21,036 nt of DNA from a virus: positions 1-21,036 of IMG/VR virus record IMGVR_UViG_3300031673_005317; one strand, written 5' to 3'. The position numbers and the translations under genes are program-made. This document shows positions 13,968 to 21,036 of the stretch, in pieces (the first letter of the stretch is position 1; each line of letters begins with the position of its first letter). The notes below the pieces were generated by a model. The model was not told the DNA's origin, did no database searches, and saw only the letters and a list, made by a program, of their open reading frames with translations.

Positions 13968-13991
13968 ATGAAGTTGGATGCAATAGAATGA
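13968..13991 (+). CDS. seven-codon mini-ORF with a strong ribosome binding site
   Basis: ATG 13968 begins a seven-residue frame (MKLDAIE) ending at TGA 13989-13991, with AAGGAG at 13956-13961. It may be a leader peptide, a relic of a lost gene, or chance reuse of the upstream gene's end. No conserved product is implied. Confidence 0.2.
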   Translation: MKLDAIE

Positions 13992-14019
13992 TGGTTTATA
14001 TCAAAGGAGTAAAGTTAGT

Positions 14020-14376
14020 ATGAAAATAAAACAACCAAACAATAAGTACATATGTGAAACAATTTATGGAAACGTGGTAGAATTCATTTTTGAAGAAAAA
14101 AACGAACCAGACTATATCACGAAATATTGGACTGTACAATTTACCAAAACCCCAAAGGGTAGGAAAAAAATAATAGCAGAAATTGTAGAAGAATTTGATC
14201 CAGACGACAAGAGAGTTATTCATATTTCTTTATATTTTAATGATAGTGTTACCAATAAAGAAAGGACGAAAATCAAAAGATATTTAACAGATGGATTAAA
14301 TGGTCTAAGCAAAGTAATGGTAAACGCAATAGAATTACATCCATGTATTGATGGTTTTGTAATTGATTTTGTTTAA
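14020..14376 (+). CDS. hypothetical protein
   Basis: A 118-residue Lys/Glu-rich protein with strand segments (YWTVQFTK and VIHISLYF) and a C-terminal helix. No family is recognised. AGGAG precedes the ATG. It ends 10 bp before the thyX start, and its stop overlaps the thyX ribosome binding site. Confidence 0.6.
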   Translation: MKIKQPNNKYICETIYGNVVEFIFEEKNEPDYITKYWTVQFTKTPKGRKKIIAEIVEEFDPDDKRVIHISLYFNDSVTNKERTKIKRYLTDGLNGLSKVMVNAIELHPCIDGFVIDFV

Positions 14377-14386
14377 GGAGAAAATA

Positions 14387-16159
14387 GTGAATTTTGTGAA
14401 TGAACCTAAAGTGGCACTTATAGGAAAGCCAGTTTTTGAAATCGATGGAGTCATGAGATTCCTTGATGAACATGGATATTCTTGGCCAGAACTTGAAGAA
14501 AAATTACAACAAATGATATCACTTGGGGATGACGATGCAGAATGGCTCGTGGAAACAGCGGGTCGTATGTGTTACCAAAGTTGGCCAAAACGTGGCGAGA
14601 CAATGAAGGGACGATCACACGAAGACCACATCAAACATCTGATCGAGGTGAAGCATGGCGCATGTATAGAGCACGCCAATTTCACTTTTGCAATATGGGG
14701 TATAAGTCGCTCCTTGTCCCACGAACTAGTTAGGCATCGTATAGCTTCTTATTGCCTAGCTGGTGATACGGTTATTCATAGTGGAAGTAGAATACATGGC
14801 AGGTTCAAGGGGGTGCTTAAGAAATGGACTATAAAACAATTGTTTGACTGGTCCCTAGATAAGAAAAGAAAAGGAAGATTAAAACGCATTTTGATTAGGT
14901 GTTTTGATAATGAAAAAATAATTCCTATAAATATTAAGTCTGTACAACAATCTGGATTGAAACAACTGGTTAAAGTTACTTTGGCTGACGGAAAATGGAT
15001 TAGATGTTCCAAGGATCATCGCTTTTTAACCAATATTAATGGTAAAAATATTTGGAAATCCATAAAAGAACTTTCTGTCGGAGAATTATTGGCTATTAAC
15101 GGGAAACCTATATATAAAGATATGGGGTGGCTTAGACGTAAATATCATGATGAAAATTTATCACAGAAAGAAATGGCTAAATTGGCAGGAGTTAGTCACC
15201 ATACTATTAGATCATGGATAAGGAAGTATAAATTGCAAAAGAGTTTTGGAAGTTGGAGCATAGGAAAAACACCGTGGAATAAAAATAAAACATATTGCGC
15301 CGGTTGGCATCATTCGCTGGAAACTCGTGAAACTCTAAGCCAAAAGAAAATGGGGAGCGGAAATCCACGATGGTTGGGAGATGCAGCCAGCCAACAAGCT
15401 GGACGCTTTCGGGCACAAAAACTTTATGATATAAAGCCGTGTGAAACATGCGGGAGCGAAGAAGATATATGCCGTCATCATATAGATGAGAATACTCACA
15501 ATAATGATGCCAATAATATTGAATTTTTATGCAATAGTTGTCATACAACGAAACACGCCGCCATGATGGGAAAATTCACACATACAATTGATTGGCAACC
15601 CATTCGGTCTATAGTGCCAGACGGAAAAGAGATGACATACGATATAGAAGTTGATCACGATTGTCATAATTTCGTTGCTAACGGGTTTATTACACACAAT
15701 TCACAATTATCACAGCGTTACGTAGATTCGTCCAGTGTAGCTTTCATAGTGCCACCCGCTATCCAGGAGTTAGCTAAAATAGACCAGAATGCTTATCAAA
15801 AGTGGATTGATCATTGCAAACAGTCAAGGTCGCTTTACGAAGAACTGACAAGTAAACTATCAGATATGTATGTGGATATTGAAAGTAAGTTGGAAAGGCG
15901 AAAAAAGGCGCGTCAGGCTGCAAGGTCTGTGCTTCCTAATGCTACTGAAACCAAGATAGTTGTCACTATGAACGCTAGGGCTATTCGTCATCTGATTGAG
16001 CTTAGAGCCAACCCCGCTGCGGATGTCGAGATTAGAAAATTAGCTGTCAAGATATGCCGCATCCTACAAGATAAAGCCCCACTTTTTGCCCATGGACTAG
16101 GTATAGTCAAGCTTGAGGATGGAACAGAAGGAGTCGAATCAAAATACCCCAGGGTATAA
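14387..16159 (+). CDS. thyX: flavin-dependent thymidylate synthase (ThyX), intein-split
   Basis: A 590-residue precursor made of 122 N-extein residues, a 316-residue intein and 152 C-extein residues. The spliced ThyX would be 274 residues. ThyX motifs are clear: EHANFTFAI, the start of the signature at ELVRHRIASY just before the intein, SQLSQRYVD just after it, and MNARAIRHLIELRANPAADVEIR near the C-terminus in two parts. ThyX makes dTMP from dUMP using FAD, NADPH and methylenetetrahydrofolate, so the phage would not rely on a host ThyA. I chose GTG 14387 because AAGGAG lies six bases upstream; upstream TTG/ATT codons lack it. The full signature RHRxxSx7S forms only after splicing, so activity depends on it. 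Confidence 0.93.
   Translation: MNFVNEPKVALIGKPVFEIDGVMRFLDEHGYSWPELEEKLQQMISLGDDDAEWLVETAGRMCYQSWPKRGETMKGRSHEDHIKHLIEVKHGACIEHANFTFAIWGISRSLSHELVRHRIASYCLAGDTVIHSGSRIHGRFKGVLKKWTIKQLFDWSLDKKRKGRLKRILIRCFDNEKIIPINIKSVQQSGLKQLVKVTLADGKWIRCSKDHRFLTNINGKNIWKSIKELSVGELLAINGKPIYKDMGWLRRKYHDENLSQKEMAKLAGVSHHTIRSWIRKYKLQKSFGSWSIGKTPWNKNKTYCAGWHHSLETRETLSQKKMGSGNPRWLGDAASQQAGRFRAQKLYDIKPCETCGSEEDICRHHIDENTHNNDANNIEFLCNSCHTTKHAAMMGKFTHTIDWQPIRSIVPDGKEMTYDIEVDHDCHNFVANGFITHNSQLSQRYVDSSSVAFIVPPAIQELAKIDQNAYQKWIDHCKQSRSLYEELTSKLSDMYVDIESKLERRKKARQAARSVLPNATETKIVVTMNARAIRHLIELRANPAADVEIRKLAVKICRILQDKAPLFAHGLGIVKLEDGTEGVESKYPRV
14753..15700 (+). mobile_element. ThyX intein with HNH homing endonuclease
   Basis: The insert is in frame and 316 codons long. 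It begins CLAGDTVI with Cys1 and has the block-B His in SKDHRFLT. It ends YDIEVDHDCHNFVANGF then ITHN, followed by Ser+1, so all splice residues (Cys1, His, penultimate His, last Asn, Ser+1) look intact. The centre holds a helix-turn-helix (SQKEMAKLAGVSHHTIRSWI, intein about 138-163), a NUMOD3-like basic stretch near 175-200, and an HNH domain near 230-267 with CETCG, CRHHIDENTHNN and CNSCH. It interrupts the Tyr-Ser step of the RHRxxSx7 FAD/dUMP signature. Confidence 0.9.
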
Positions 16160-16189
16160 AACAAAATATCAAAAAGATGGAACAAAATA

Positions 16190-17080
16190 ATGAGTTATGG
16201 GTATAATAGCATGGATGGATTTGATACATACATCACAACAGAATTGGGCTTATCACAGGAAACGCTTTCGGCGTATAAAAGAGATGTTCAGGAATTTCTT
16301 GATTTTATTGGGACGCAAACCTTGACGGCCCAACTTATAGAAATATTTGTAAATCATCTGAAACAACGTGGTCTAAAATCTACAACGGTACGAAGAAAAT
16401 GCATGTCGGTTCGGTGCCTGTGTCATCATCTCATAGGAATGGGTCGTCTAGACTCCAACATACTTGGTATGATTAATTCAATCCGTATAGATAGGAGAAC
16501 GTCAGATGCCTTGGATTCTAAAGATGTGGATACTCTCATTTCTGCTGTGGGGAAACGTACGCCCTTATTGCGAACAGCTAACATTCGCCGCGATGTCGCT
16601 ACTATACTAACACTGTATCATAGTGGACTTAGGGCGTCTGAGTTATGTGGTCTAAATTTGGATGACATAGATTTCTCTCGACGAACAATACGAGTGAGGG
16701 GCAAGGGCAATTGTGATCGAATAGTACCAACTACTCCCAGATGTGCCCAAGCGATTATGGAATATATAGATTTGGAACGCAAATCCGAAACCAATGCTAT
16801 TTTCGTCACAACCAATGGTCAAAGAATAACCCGTAGGGCTGTCAGCGACATGCTCACGTCTCTTTCTCGTCGGGCGGGTATAAAACACACTACCGCTCAT
16901 ATGCTTCGTAGAAGCTGCGCCACGTCTTTGATGAACAGCGGAATGGATTTGGAATTAATCCAAGTTTTATTGGGTCATCAAAATTTATCAACTACTCAAA
17001 CATATTTAGTAACTACCCTGGATCGACTCAAAAACATTCACCAATGTTGCCACCCTTTAGGAGCAAAGTATGAAGCTTAA
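16190..17080 (+). CDS. tyrosine recombinase (XerC/D-type)
   Basis: A 296-residue integrase-family recombinase. The N-terminal SAM-like core-binding domain spans about residues 8-95. The catalytic domain has every expected residue: Arg148 in GLRASEL, Lys172 in the RGKGN hairpin, His237 and Arg240 in HMLRR, His263 in LLGHQNL and the nucleophile Tyr272. The length and hairpin suit XerC/XerD. The upstream ribosome binding site is weak; ATG 16211 is an alternative start. Possible roles are integration, dimer resolution or DNA-end processing. No att site is visible, and the choice cannot be made from the window. It overlaps the ClpP-like gene by 11 bp. Confidence 0.92.
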   Translation: MSYGYNSMDGFDTYITTELGLSQETLSAYKRDVQEFLDFIGTQTLTAQLIEIFVNHLKQRGLKSTTVRRKCMSVRCLCHHLIGMGRLDSNILGMINSIRIDRRTSDALDSKDVDTLISAVGKRTPLLRTANIRRDVATILTLYHSGLRASELCGLNLDDIDFSRRTIRVRGKGNCDRIVPTTPRCAQAIMEYIDLERKSETNAIFVTTNGQRITRRAVSDMLTSLSRRAGIKHTTAHMLRRSCATSLMNSGMDLELIQVLLGHQNLSTTQTYLVTTLDRLKNIHQCCHPLGAKYEA

Positions 17081-17723
17081 TGGGAAGAAAGTACAGGGTA
17101 GTTACAAACATCATGAGGAACATGAAGAAGATACTGGGATAGCAATTCCGATACAACTGGACGAATTAGTAGACGAATTTCTACTACAAACACGTCGTTT
17201 GTTGGTCGTAGGCGAGATAAATGAAATATCATCCACCTATATCTGTAGTTATTTGCAATTGTTCTCATTAACAAAAGACCCCGTATATATGTATATCAAT
17301 AGTCCTGGGGGGTGTCTATCATCTGGGTATGCCATTATAGATCAAATGTTAGCTTGTCGGTACCCCATTTACACTATTATTCGTGGACAAGGCCATTCAA
17401 TGGGCGCTATGATCGCTGCGTTTGGCACAAAGGGACATAGGTATGCAACGCCGAATTCATCAATTATGCTCCATTCTGTTATCATTCAGAATCCACCAGA
17501 TTCTATTGATCGTCATACCGCGATGATGAATTATCTTATAGAAGACAGTAACAGAAAAGTTGCCAATCTAGCAAAAAGATTAAAGTTAACGACAAAACAA
17601 TTAACAGAATTAATGAATACAACTAAATGGATGTCTCCTAAGCAAGCGATTAAAATTGGTTTAATTGATGGAATATGGACACCCAGATTGGAACGATCTG
17701 TTTCTAGGAGTATTAAGAAATGA
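17070..17723 (+). CDS. ClpP-family protease with altered catalytic triad
   Basis: A 217-residue ClpP-fold protein. The nucleophile Ser110 is in GHSMGAM and His135 in IMLHSV, 25 residues apart as in ClpP. YINSPGG, the hallmark oxyanion segment, is present, as are a C-terminal MSPKQAIKIGLIDGI block and an N-terminal VVGEI strand. The usual third residue, the Asp four residues before the conserved Ser in the block RDxFMSA, appears to be Thr185 (NTTKWMS). The serine-protease core may therefore work weakly or need another residue. AGGAG precedes the ATG, which lies inside the recombinase gene. It would need a partner unfoldase, host ClpX/ClpA or a phage one. Phage ClpP-like proteins are also used as head-maturation proteases, but no capsid gene is near. 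Confidence 0.85.
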   Translation: MKLNGKKVQGSYKHHEEHEEDTGIAIPIQLDELVDEFLLQTRRLLVVGEINEISSTYICSYLQLFSLTKDPVYMYINSPGGCLSSGYAIIDQMLACRYPIYTIIRGQGHSMGAMIAAFGTKGHRYATPNSSIMLHSVIIQNPPDSIDRHTAMMNYLIEDSNRKVANLAKRLKLTTKQLTELMNTTKWMSPKQAIKIGLIDGIWTPRLERSVSRSIKK

Positions 17724-18241
17724 TGCGACAACAACGCCGTATAACTAAAGCGTATTTTGATATGGCTCGTCATCAATATACACCATTAATACATAAATTG
17801 GCATATCGTGTAGGTGTCCATTCAACACAAGTAGAAGAACTGAAAATTAGGGCTTTGGAAGAATTATTAAAGTGCATGATTTGTTATAATCGTAGTGGTT
17901 CGTTTATGACATTTTTCCATGGTAGACTATTCGATATTTTTAGGCACATAAGAGACGCGGAATTTAGGGCGAAAAGAATACCAACCAAACCGTCTGATTC
18001 AATGACGCATGTTGCTGGACCTTGTCATGATATGGATTCTCCCATAATGGTACGAGAGTGTCTTGAGTGTCTTGATGAGAGCGAAAAACAAGTTATCGTA
18101 AAGCTTTTCTTTAATGAAAAAACTGTAAGGCAGATATCTGGTGATTTAAGCATCGTCCCTTCTACTGTATGCAGAATCAAAACAAGGGCTATCAGAAAAA
18201 TGCAACGAAAATGTAAGCTGGAGTTAAACTATGGAAAATGA
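17720..18241 (+). CDS. sigma-70-like RNA polymerase sigma factor
   Basis: A 173-residue protein with sigma-factor architecture. Residues about 20-85 have region-2-like helices (VEELKIRALEELLKCM and FFHGRLFDIFRHIRDAE). After a short linker, residues about 115-165 form region 4 with CLECLDESEKQVIVKLF, RQISGDLSIVPSTVCRIK and a recognition helix. It would steer host RNA polymerase to phage promoters. The size is nearer to ECF or SPO1-type phage sigma factors than to RpoD. Its ATG overlaps the ClpP stop (ATGA), and its stop overlaps the next gene by 11 bp, so the four genes from the recombinase on look like one translational unit. Confidence 0.82.
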   Translation: MMRQQRRITKAYFDMARHQYTPLIHKLAYRVGVHSTQVEELKIRALEELLKCMICYNRSGSFMTFFHGRLFDIFRHIRDAEFRAKRIPTKPSDSMTHVAGPCHDMDSPIMVRECLECLDESEKQVIVKLFFNEKTVRQISGDLSIVPSTVCRIKTRAIRKMQRKCKLELNYGK

Positions 18242-18557
18242 AAAGGGTCATAACAAAAATAAAAAAGAACGCAGAAAAAATGAACGACTGCTAAGACGAG
18301 TGGGATTAGATTTATGTGCGTGTGGTGGGGGGCATAGACTTGAGTGTTCTGGGGTGTGTCGCAAGATTCATACGGATATTAAAACTAGGCGAGTAGAATG
18401 CCAAGAAATGTACCGGATAGATCATTCGACCGCTAAACAAGACAATCATCGCCGTCCAAAACGCACATGGAAATTTGGTCGCCAAAAAGAGGAAGCTGAC
18501 AATAAGCAGTCAAAACAAAGGCGCCGTGAAAGATTAGAAAGAGATCAATCAGAATAG
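18231..18557 (+). CDS. basic Cys/His protein
   Basis: A 108-residue, very Lys/Arg-rich protein. A CACGGGHRLECSGVC cluster near residues 29-43 could bind zinc, and a long basic C-terminal helix follows. It overlaps the sigma-like gene by 11 bp. Nucleic-acid binding is a reasonable inference, and its position next to a sigma factor would fit a cofactor or anti-sigma role, but there is no motif proof. Confidence 0.6.
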   Translation: MENEKGHNKNKKERRKNERLLRRVGLDLCACGGGHRLECSGVCRKIHTDIKTRRVECQEMYRIDHSTAKQDNHRRPKRTWKFGRQKEEADNKQSKQRRRERLERDQSE

Positions 18558-18622
18558 TTCATCGAATGTGTATAAACTTTCAACAAGTTAGTTCGATTGG
18601 GTGTTAAATCGGAGGATGTGAA

Positions 18623-19078
18623 ATGGAAAAGTGGTGGATCATATCGGTATTGTTAGTGGTTATGGCTATGCCAATGGGCGGTTGTGCTACACTAAGCGGT
18701 GGTAATAGTCAAAATTGGCAGCAGAACATTGAACAACTGAAAGATAACATCTTCATGTTTTCTAAGTTAGCTGCTAGAATAGCTTTGGCCGAAGCGGATA
18801 TGTCATCGTATGACGTAGCAATTGTGGAAAGATACTTAGTAGCACTGCAAGACCTATTAGCCGTACCTGGTCAGCCAGATTTTACGGGAGCAAGGGCGCT
18901 CGTGGGCAAAGAACTGCCGTCAAGATATCATGTGTATGGCCTAACAATTATTGATATATTAGAGAGATATTTACTGGCGGCGGACCTTGATGTAACTGAA
19001 GATCAAGAGGCTATTGCGGCTATAATTTCGGCCGGTATTAATGGAGCACTTGAAGCCGTACGGGAATTTGCCGTATAA
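18623..19078 (+). CDS. predicted lipoprotein
   Basis: A 151-residue protein with a type II signal peptide: a short charged N-end (MEK), a hydrophobic core (IISVLLVVMAMP), and a lipobox MGGC with the lipidated Cys21. Ala22 at +2 predicts outer-membrane sorting in a diderm host. The mature part is mostly helix (QLKDNIFMFSKLAARIALAEA) and no family is recognised. GGAGG precedes the ATG. It is followed by an exported protease, so the pair may act in the envelope. A role in superinfection exclusion or lysis is possible but unshown. Confidence 0.8.
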   Translation: MEKWWIISVLLVVMAMPMGGCATLSGGNSQNWQQNIEQLKDNIFMFSKLAARIALAEADMSSYDVAIVERYLVALQDLLAVPGQPDFTGARALVGKELPSRYHVYGLTIIDILERYLLAADLDVTEDQEAIAAIISAGINGALEAVREFAV

Positions 19079-19124
19079 GTATTGATTTGGGACAGAAAAC
19101 TGCTAGTCAGAAAAGGACAACCCT

Positions 19125-19985
19125 ATGTTCGTGAGTGATTCATATAACCGTAAGTCCCGCATACCTTTTTTTTCCTCGATTATCCTGTGTTTACTTTGTA
19201 TCGGCTTGGTAGCTATTATACCATCGGCCGCTCAACCACCAGACCAAGATACAATAGTCAAAGAAATACAGATAGACGAGATAGCGTTAAAGCAACGTGA
19301 AATGCAAGACACTGTTGTTATGGTGGCGACCGATCGGGGTCGTGGTTCTGGAACAATTATTGATGTCAGTGAAACTGACACAGAGGGTACGTTTGAATAT
19401 CGTGTGTTAACAAATGCTCATGTAACCACTTCCAGATTCAGGACACGTCTGCAAGACGTAGATTCCCTCACCGGGAAAATTGTCATAAACACGGTTGATA
19501 CTGGTTGTCAAATTATCATATTTGATAATCCAGATAGTGACTGGGATGAGTGTAACGCCAAGGTAGTTGTAGAAAACGTACTATATGACATCGCAATCTT
19601 GTCGTTCGTATATGATCGAGAACTTTACGTCGCTAATATGGCCAATGAAGATATGCTAAAACGGGTCAGAGTTTTTGATGAAATATTCACAATTGGTTGT
19701 CAACTAGGTACGGCCCCTAGTCCGACCTTTGGTATCATATCACAAATAATCACAGGCAGCACGGGCGATAAAGAGTGGGTAGTATACATGAATACAGCGC
19801 ACATCGCTCCTGGCGCTAGTGGCGGTGGGTTATTTAAGAAATACGACGGCCATTATTATCTGATAGGTGTTCCATTTAGTGTCTCTATGGCAAATAACGG
19901 TCAATTTATAACCCATATGGCACACGCAATATCTATTACAACTGCAAGAGAATTTATTGATCAAAGTCTGGTAACTTATCCATGA
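19125..19985 (+). CDS. exported trypsin-like serine protease (HtrA/Deg-type catalytic domain)
   Basis: A 286-residue protein. The N-terminus has basic residues, a hydrophobic stretch (FFSSIILCLLCIGLVAII) and an SAA site near residues 34-36, so it is exported or membrane-anchored. The chymotrypsin-fold triad is visible: His99 in TNAHV, Asp155 in YDIAIL and Ser232 in GASGGGLF. There is no PDZ domain, unlike DegP/DegS. AAGGAC lies about ten bases before the ATG. Periplasmic cleavage of host or phage envelope proteins is inferred. The HD-hydrolase gene begins inside its stop (ATGA). Confidence 0.85.
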   Translation: MFVSDSYNRKSRIPFFSSIILCLLCIGLVAIIPSAAQPPDQDTIVKEIQIDEIALKQREMQDTVVMVATDRGRGSGTIIDVSETDTEGTFEYRVLTNAHVTTSRFRTRLQDVDSLTGKIVINTVDTGCQIIIFDNPDSDWDECNAKVVVENVLYDIAILSFVYDRELYVANMANEDMLKRVRVFDEIFTIGCQLGTAPSPTFGIISQIITGSTGDKEWVVYMNTAHIAPGASGGGLFKKYDGHYYLIGVPFSVSMANNGQFITHMAHAISITTAREFIDQSLVTYP

Positions 19986-20617
19986 GTCAAATAGATAAAA
20001 TTATCAATGGTATGCAAGCCGCACCAATGCCTAGTGATTATTGGGAGTCGTCAAATATAGAATTTCCAGAATTAATGGTAAGTAAAACTATTATACAACA
20101 CAATAATCAATCAGTATGGGGACACACAATGTCAGTAATAGATATACTGACGATCAAGAACCCCATCACTTTGCTGTCTGGCCTATTCCATGACCTGGGG
20201 AAAGGATATATAATACCCACAGATGACCCATCTCTCCCCAGATTTCCTGGACATAGTCTAGAATCATCATGCATAGCTCAAACAACACTAAAAAAATGGG
20301 GAGCTTCTTCGTATTTTATCGATCGTGTTATGCGTTTAATATGTATGCATATGTATGATATAAAAATAATACCACAAGAAAAATCAATTCGCAAATTTAT
20401 CGCAAACGTCGGGCCAGACAATATTGATAATTGGTTTGTATTGCGTATTGCGGATTCTTGTTCCTATGCTTCGCACCAACGATATTATAATCGTTTAATA
20501 GAACCGTTCAGAATTGCAATAATGTCATATTTGAAACAACAACCAAGTGCCGATCAGCCGGAATTTGCCAGTAAAGACGAGATCGGCAACATATGTATAG
20601 AAGGGGGAGACTGCTAG
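19982..20617 (+). CDS. HD-domain phosphohydrolase
   Basis: A 211-residue protein with metal ligands in HD order: His48 in VWGHTMSV, His70-Asp71 in GLFHDLGKG, a further His in FPGHSLES, and an Asp in LRIADSC. HDLGK is typical of the tRNA-nucleotidyltransferase-like or YqeK-like HD group. A nucleotide or polyphosphate phosphohydrolase role is likely; the substrate is unknown. It starts inside the protease stop and ends with a TAGTG overlap into the ribonucleotide-reductase gene, so it may act on dNTP pools with it. Confidence 0.82.
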   Translation: MSQIDKIINGMQAAPMPSDYWESSNIEFPELMVSKTIIQHNNQSVWGHTMSVIDILTIKNPITLLSGLFHDLGKGYIIPTDDPSLPRFPGHSLESSCIAQTTLKKWGASSYFIDRVMRLICMHMYDIKIIPQEKSIRKFIANVGPDNIDNWFVLRIADSCSYASHQRYYNRLIEPFRIAIMSYLKQQPSADQPEFASKDEIGNICIEGGDC

Positions 20618-21036
20618 TGGGTCTTCAGAAGTATTCGCCGCAAGGATTCGCGTTTGAAATTTTTCGTGATAGATATGCTATTCACGCCGAAGAAACGTTT
20701 GAACAAGCCTGTGAACGAGTCGCTAGATTTATTGCAGATGCAGAGATGGGGGTCAAGAGAGATGAATACTTCTCTAGATTCTTGGATATTCTTGATACAA
20801 ATCGCTTTTCCCCTGGAGGAAGAATTTGGAGGGGAGCAGGACGACCAAGGGGGCAATTATTAAATTGTTTTGTATGGAGCGATGACCTTGATTCCAGAGA
20901 AGGGTGGGGGGATGTACTTAGAGCAGTCACTATCATTTCAGGTACCGGTGGTGGGGTCGGCATCAATTTTTCACGAATACGTCCAAAGGGTACTCTTATT
21001 CGTGGTACAGGAGGTGAGGCTACCGGCGCAGTTAGT
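20617..21036 (+). CDS. class II (B12-dependent) ribonucleotide reductase, N-terminal part
   Basis: An open frame of 140 codons running off the window. From GTG 20617 it shows RFSPGGRIWRGAG, LLNCFVWSDD (NCFV carries the first active-site Cys), and SGTGGGVGINFSRIRPKG, then GTGGEATGAVS. These match the N-terminal catalytic region of adenosylcobalamin-dependent ribonucleotide reductase (NrdJ type). AAGGGGGAG lies just upstream, and the start overlaps the previous stop by one base. It would make deoxyribonucleotides without oxygen, complementing ThyX. The truncation is only the window edge; the catalytic radical-site residues lie beyond it, so class II is likely but not fully proved. Confidence 0.82.
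   Translation, partial: MGLQKYSPQGFAFEIFRDRYAIHAEETFEQACERVARFIADAEMGVKRDEYFSRFLDILDTNRFSPGGRIWRGAGRPRGQLLNCFVWSDDLDSREGWGDVLRAVTIISGTGGGVGINFSRIRPKGTLIRGTGGEATGAVS

Noticed and set aside
18558-18622. A tRNA-like TTCGATT and a TATAAA in the gap before the lipoprotein gene.
   Set aside because: No cloverleaf can be folded around the TTCGATT, and the TATAAA has no acceptable -35 partner.
6366-20617. A 2-aminoadenine (dZ) DNA pathway, suggested by the GMPR/IMPDH-like enzyme plus an HD hydrolase that might be DatZ.
   Set aside because: No PurZ-like or MazZ-like gene is present, and the HD protein has the HDLGK and layout of the tRNA-nucleotidyltransferase/YqeK-like group, not the DatZ/YfbR-like pattern.
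1-21036. CRISPR array, rRNA, insertion sequence or terminal inverted repeats of a transposon.
   Set aside because: No regularly spaced repeats, no rRNA motifs and no transposase were found. The only mobile elements are the intein and the free-standing nuclease gene.

Overview
The window looks like part of a large double-stranded DNA phage genome, or a phage-like megaplasmid. All genes I accept lie on the + strand. They are short and closely packed, often with 1-20 bp overlaps and AGGAG-type ribosome binding sites. Most are small unknowns, with nucleotide-metabolism and host-takeover enzymes scattered among them. TAA, TAG and TGA all end genes, so the standard bacterial code applies. No capsid, tail, terminase or polymerase gene is present, so the phage assignment is an inference from style and content. 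A lipoprotein signal and an exported protease fit a diderm bacterial host. Homologues of Ycf46, Ycf35 (DUF1257) and DUF2997, families I know mainly from cyanobacteria, plastids and some other bacteria, hint at the gene pool it has sampled.

Layout. Positions 1-890: four small unknowns. Positions 912-8205: an accessory block with a Ycf46-like AAA+ ATPase, a free-standing homing-endonuclease-like gene, a DUF3150 protein, a Cys/Asp-rich metal-binding protein, a Ycf35/DUF1257 protein, a zinc deaminase, a lone BRCT protein, a GMP reductase/IMP dehydrogenase-like enzyme and a DUF2997 protein. Positions 8205-10964: small unknowns, a DUF262 (GmrSD/ParB-like) protein behind a possible promoter, and a peptide deformylase. 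Positions 10965-11282: the only long non-coding gap, AT-rich with small repeats and palindromes. Positions 11304-14376: zinc-ribbon proteins and a BrxL-like AAA+ ATPase lacking the Lon protease part. Positions 14387-16159: ThyX interrupted by a 316-residue HNH intein. Positions 16190-18557: tyrosine recombinase, ClpP-like protease, sigma-70-like factor and a basic protein, as overlapping genes. Positions 18623-20617: lipoprotein, exported trypsin-like protease and HD hydrolase. Position 20617 to the end: the N-terminus of a class II ribonucleotide reductase.

How the genes may work together. ThyX, ribonucleotide reductase, the deaminase, the GMPR/IMPDH-like enzyme and perhaps the HD hydrolase would reshape nucleotide pools for replication. 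The sigma-like factor, peptide deformylase, ClpP-like protein and exported protease would redirect transcription, protein maturation and proteolysis. The most unusual elements are the Ycf46-Ycf35-DUF2997 set, the orphan BrxL ATPase, and the intein placed inside the ThyX signature motif.
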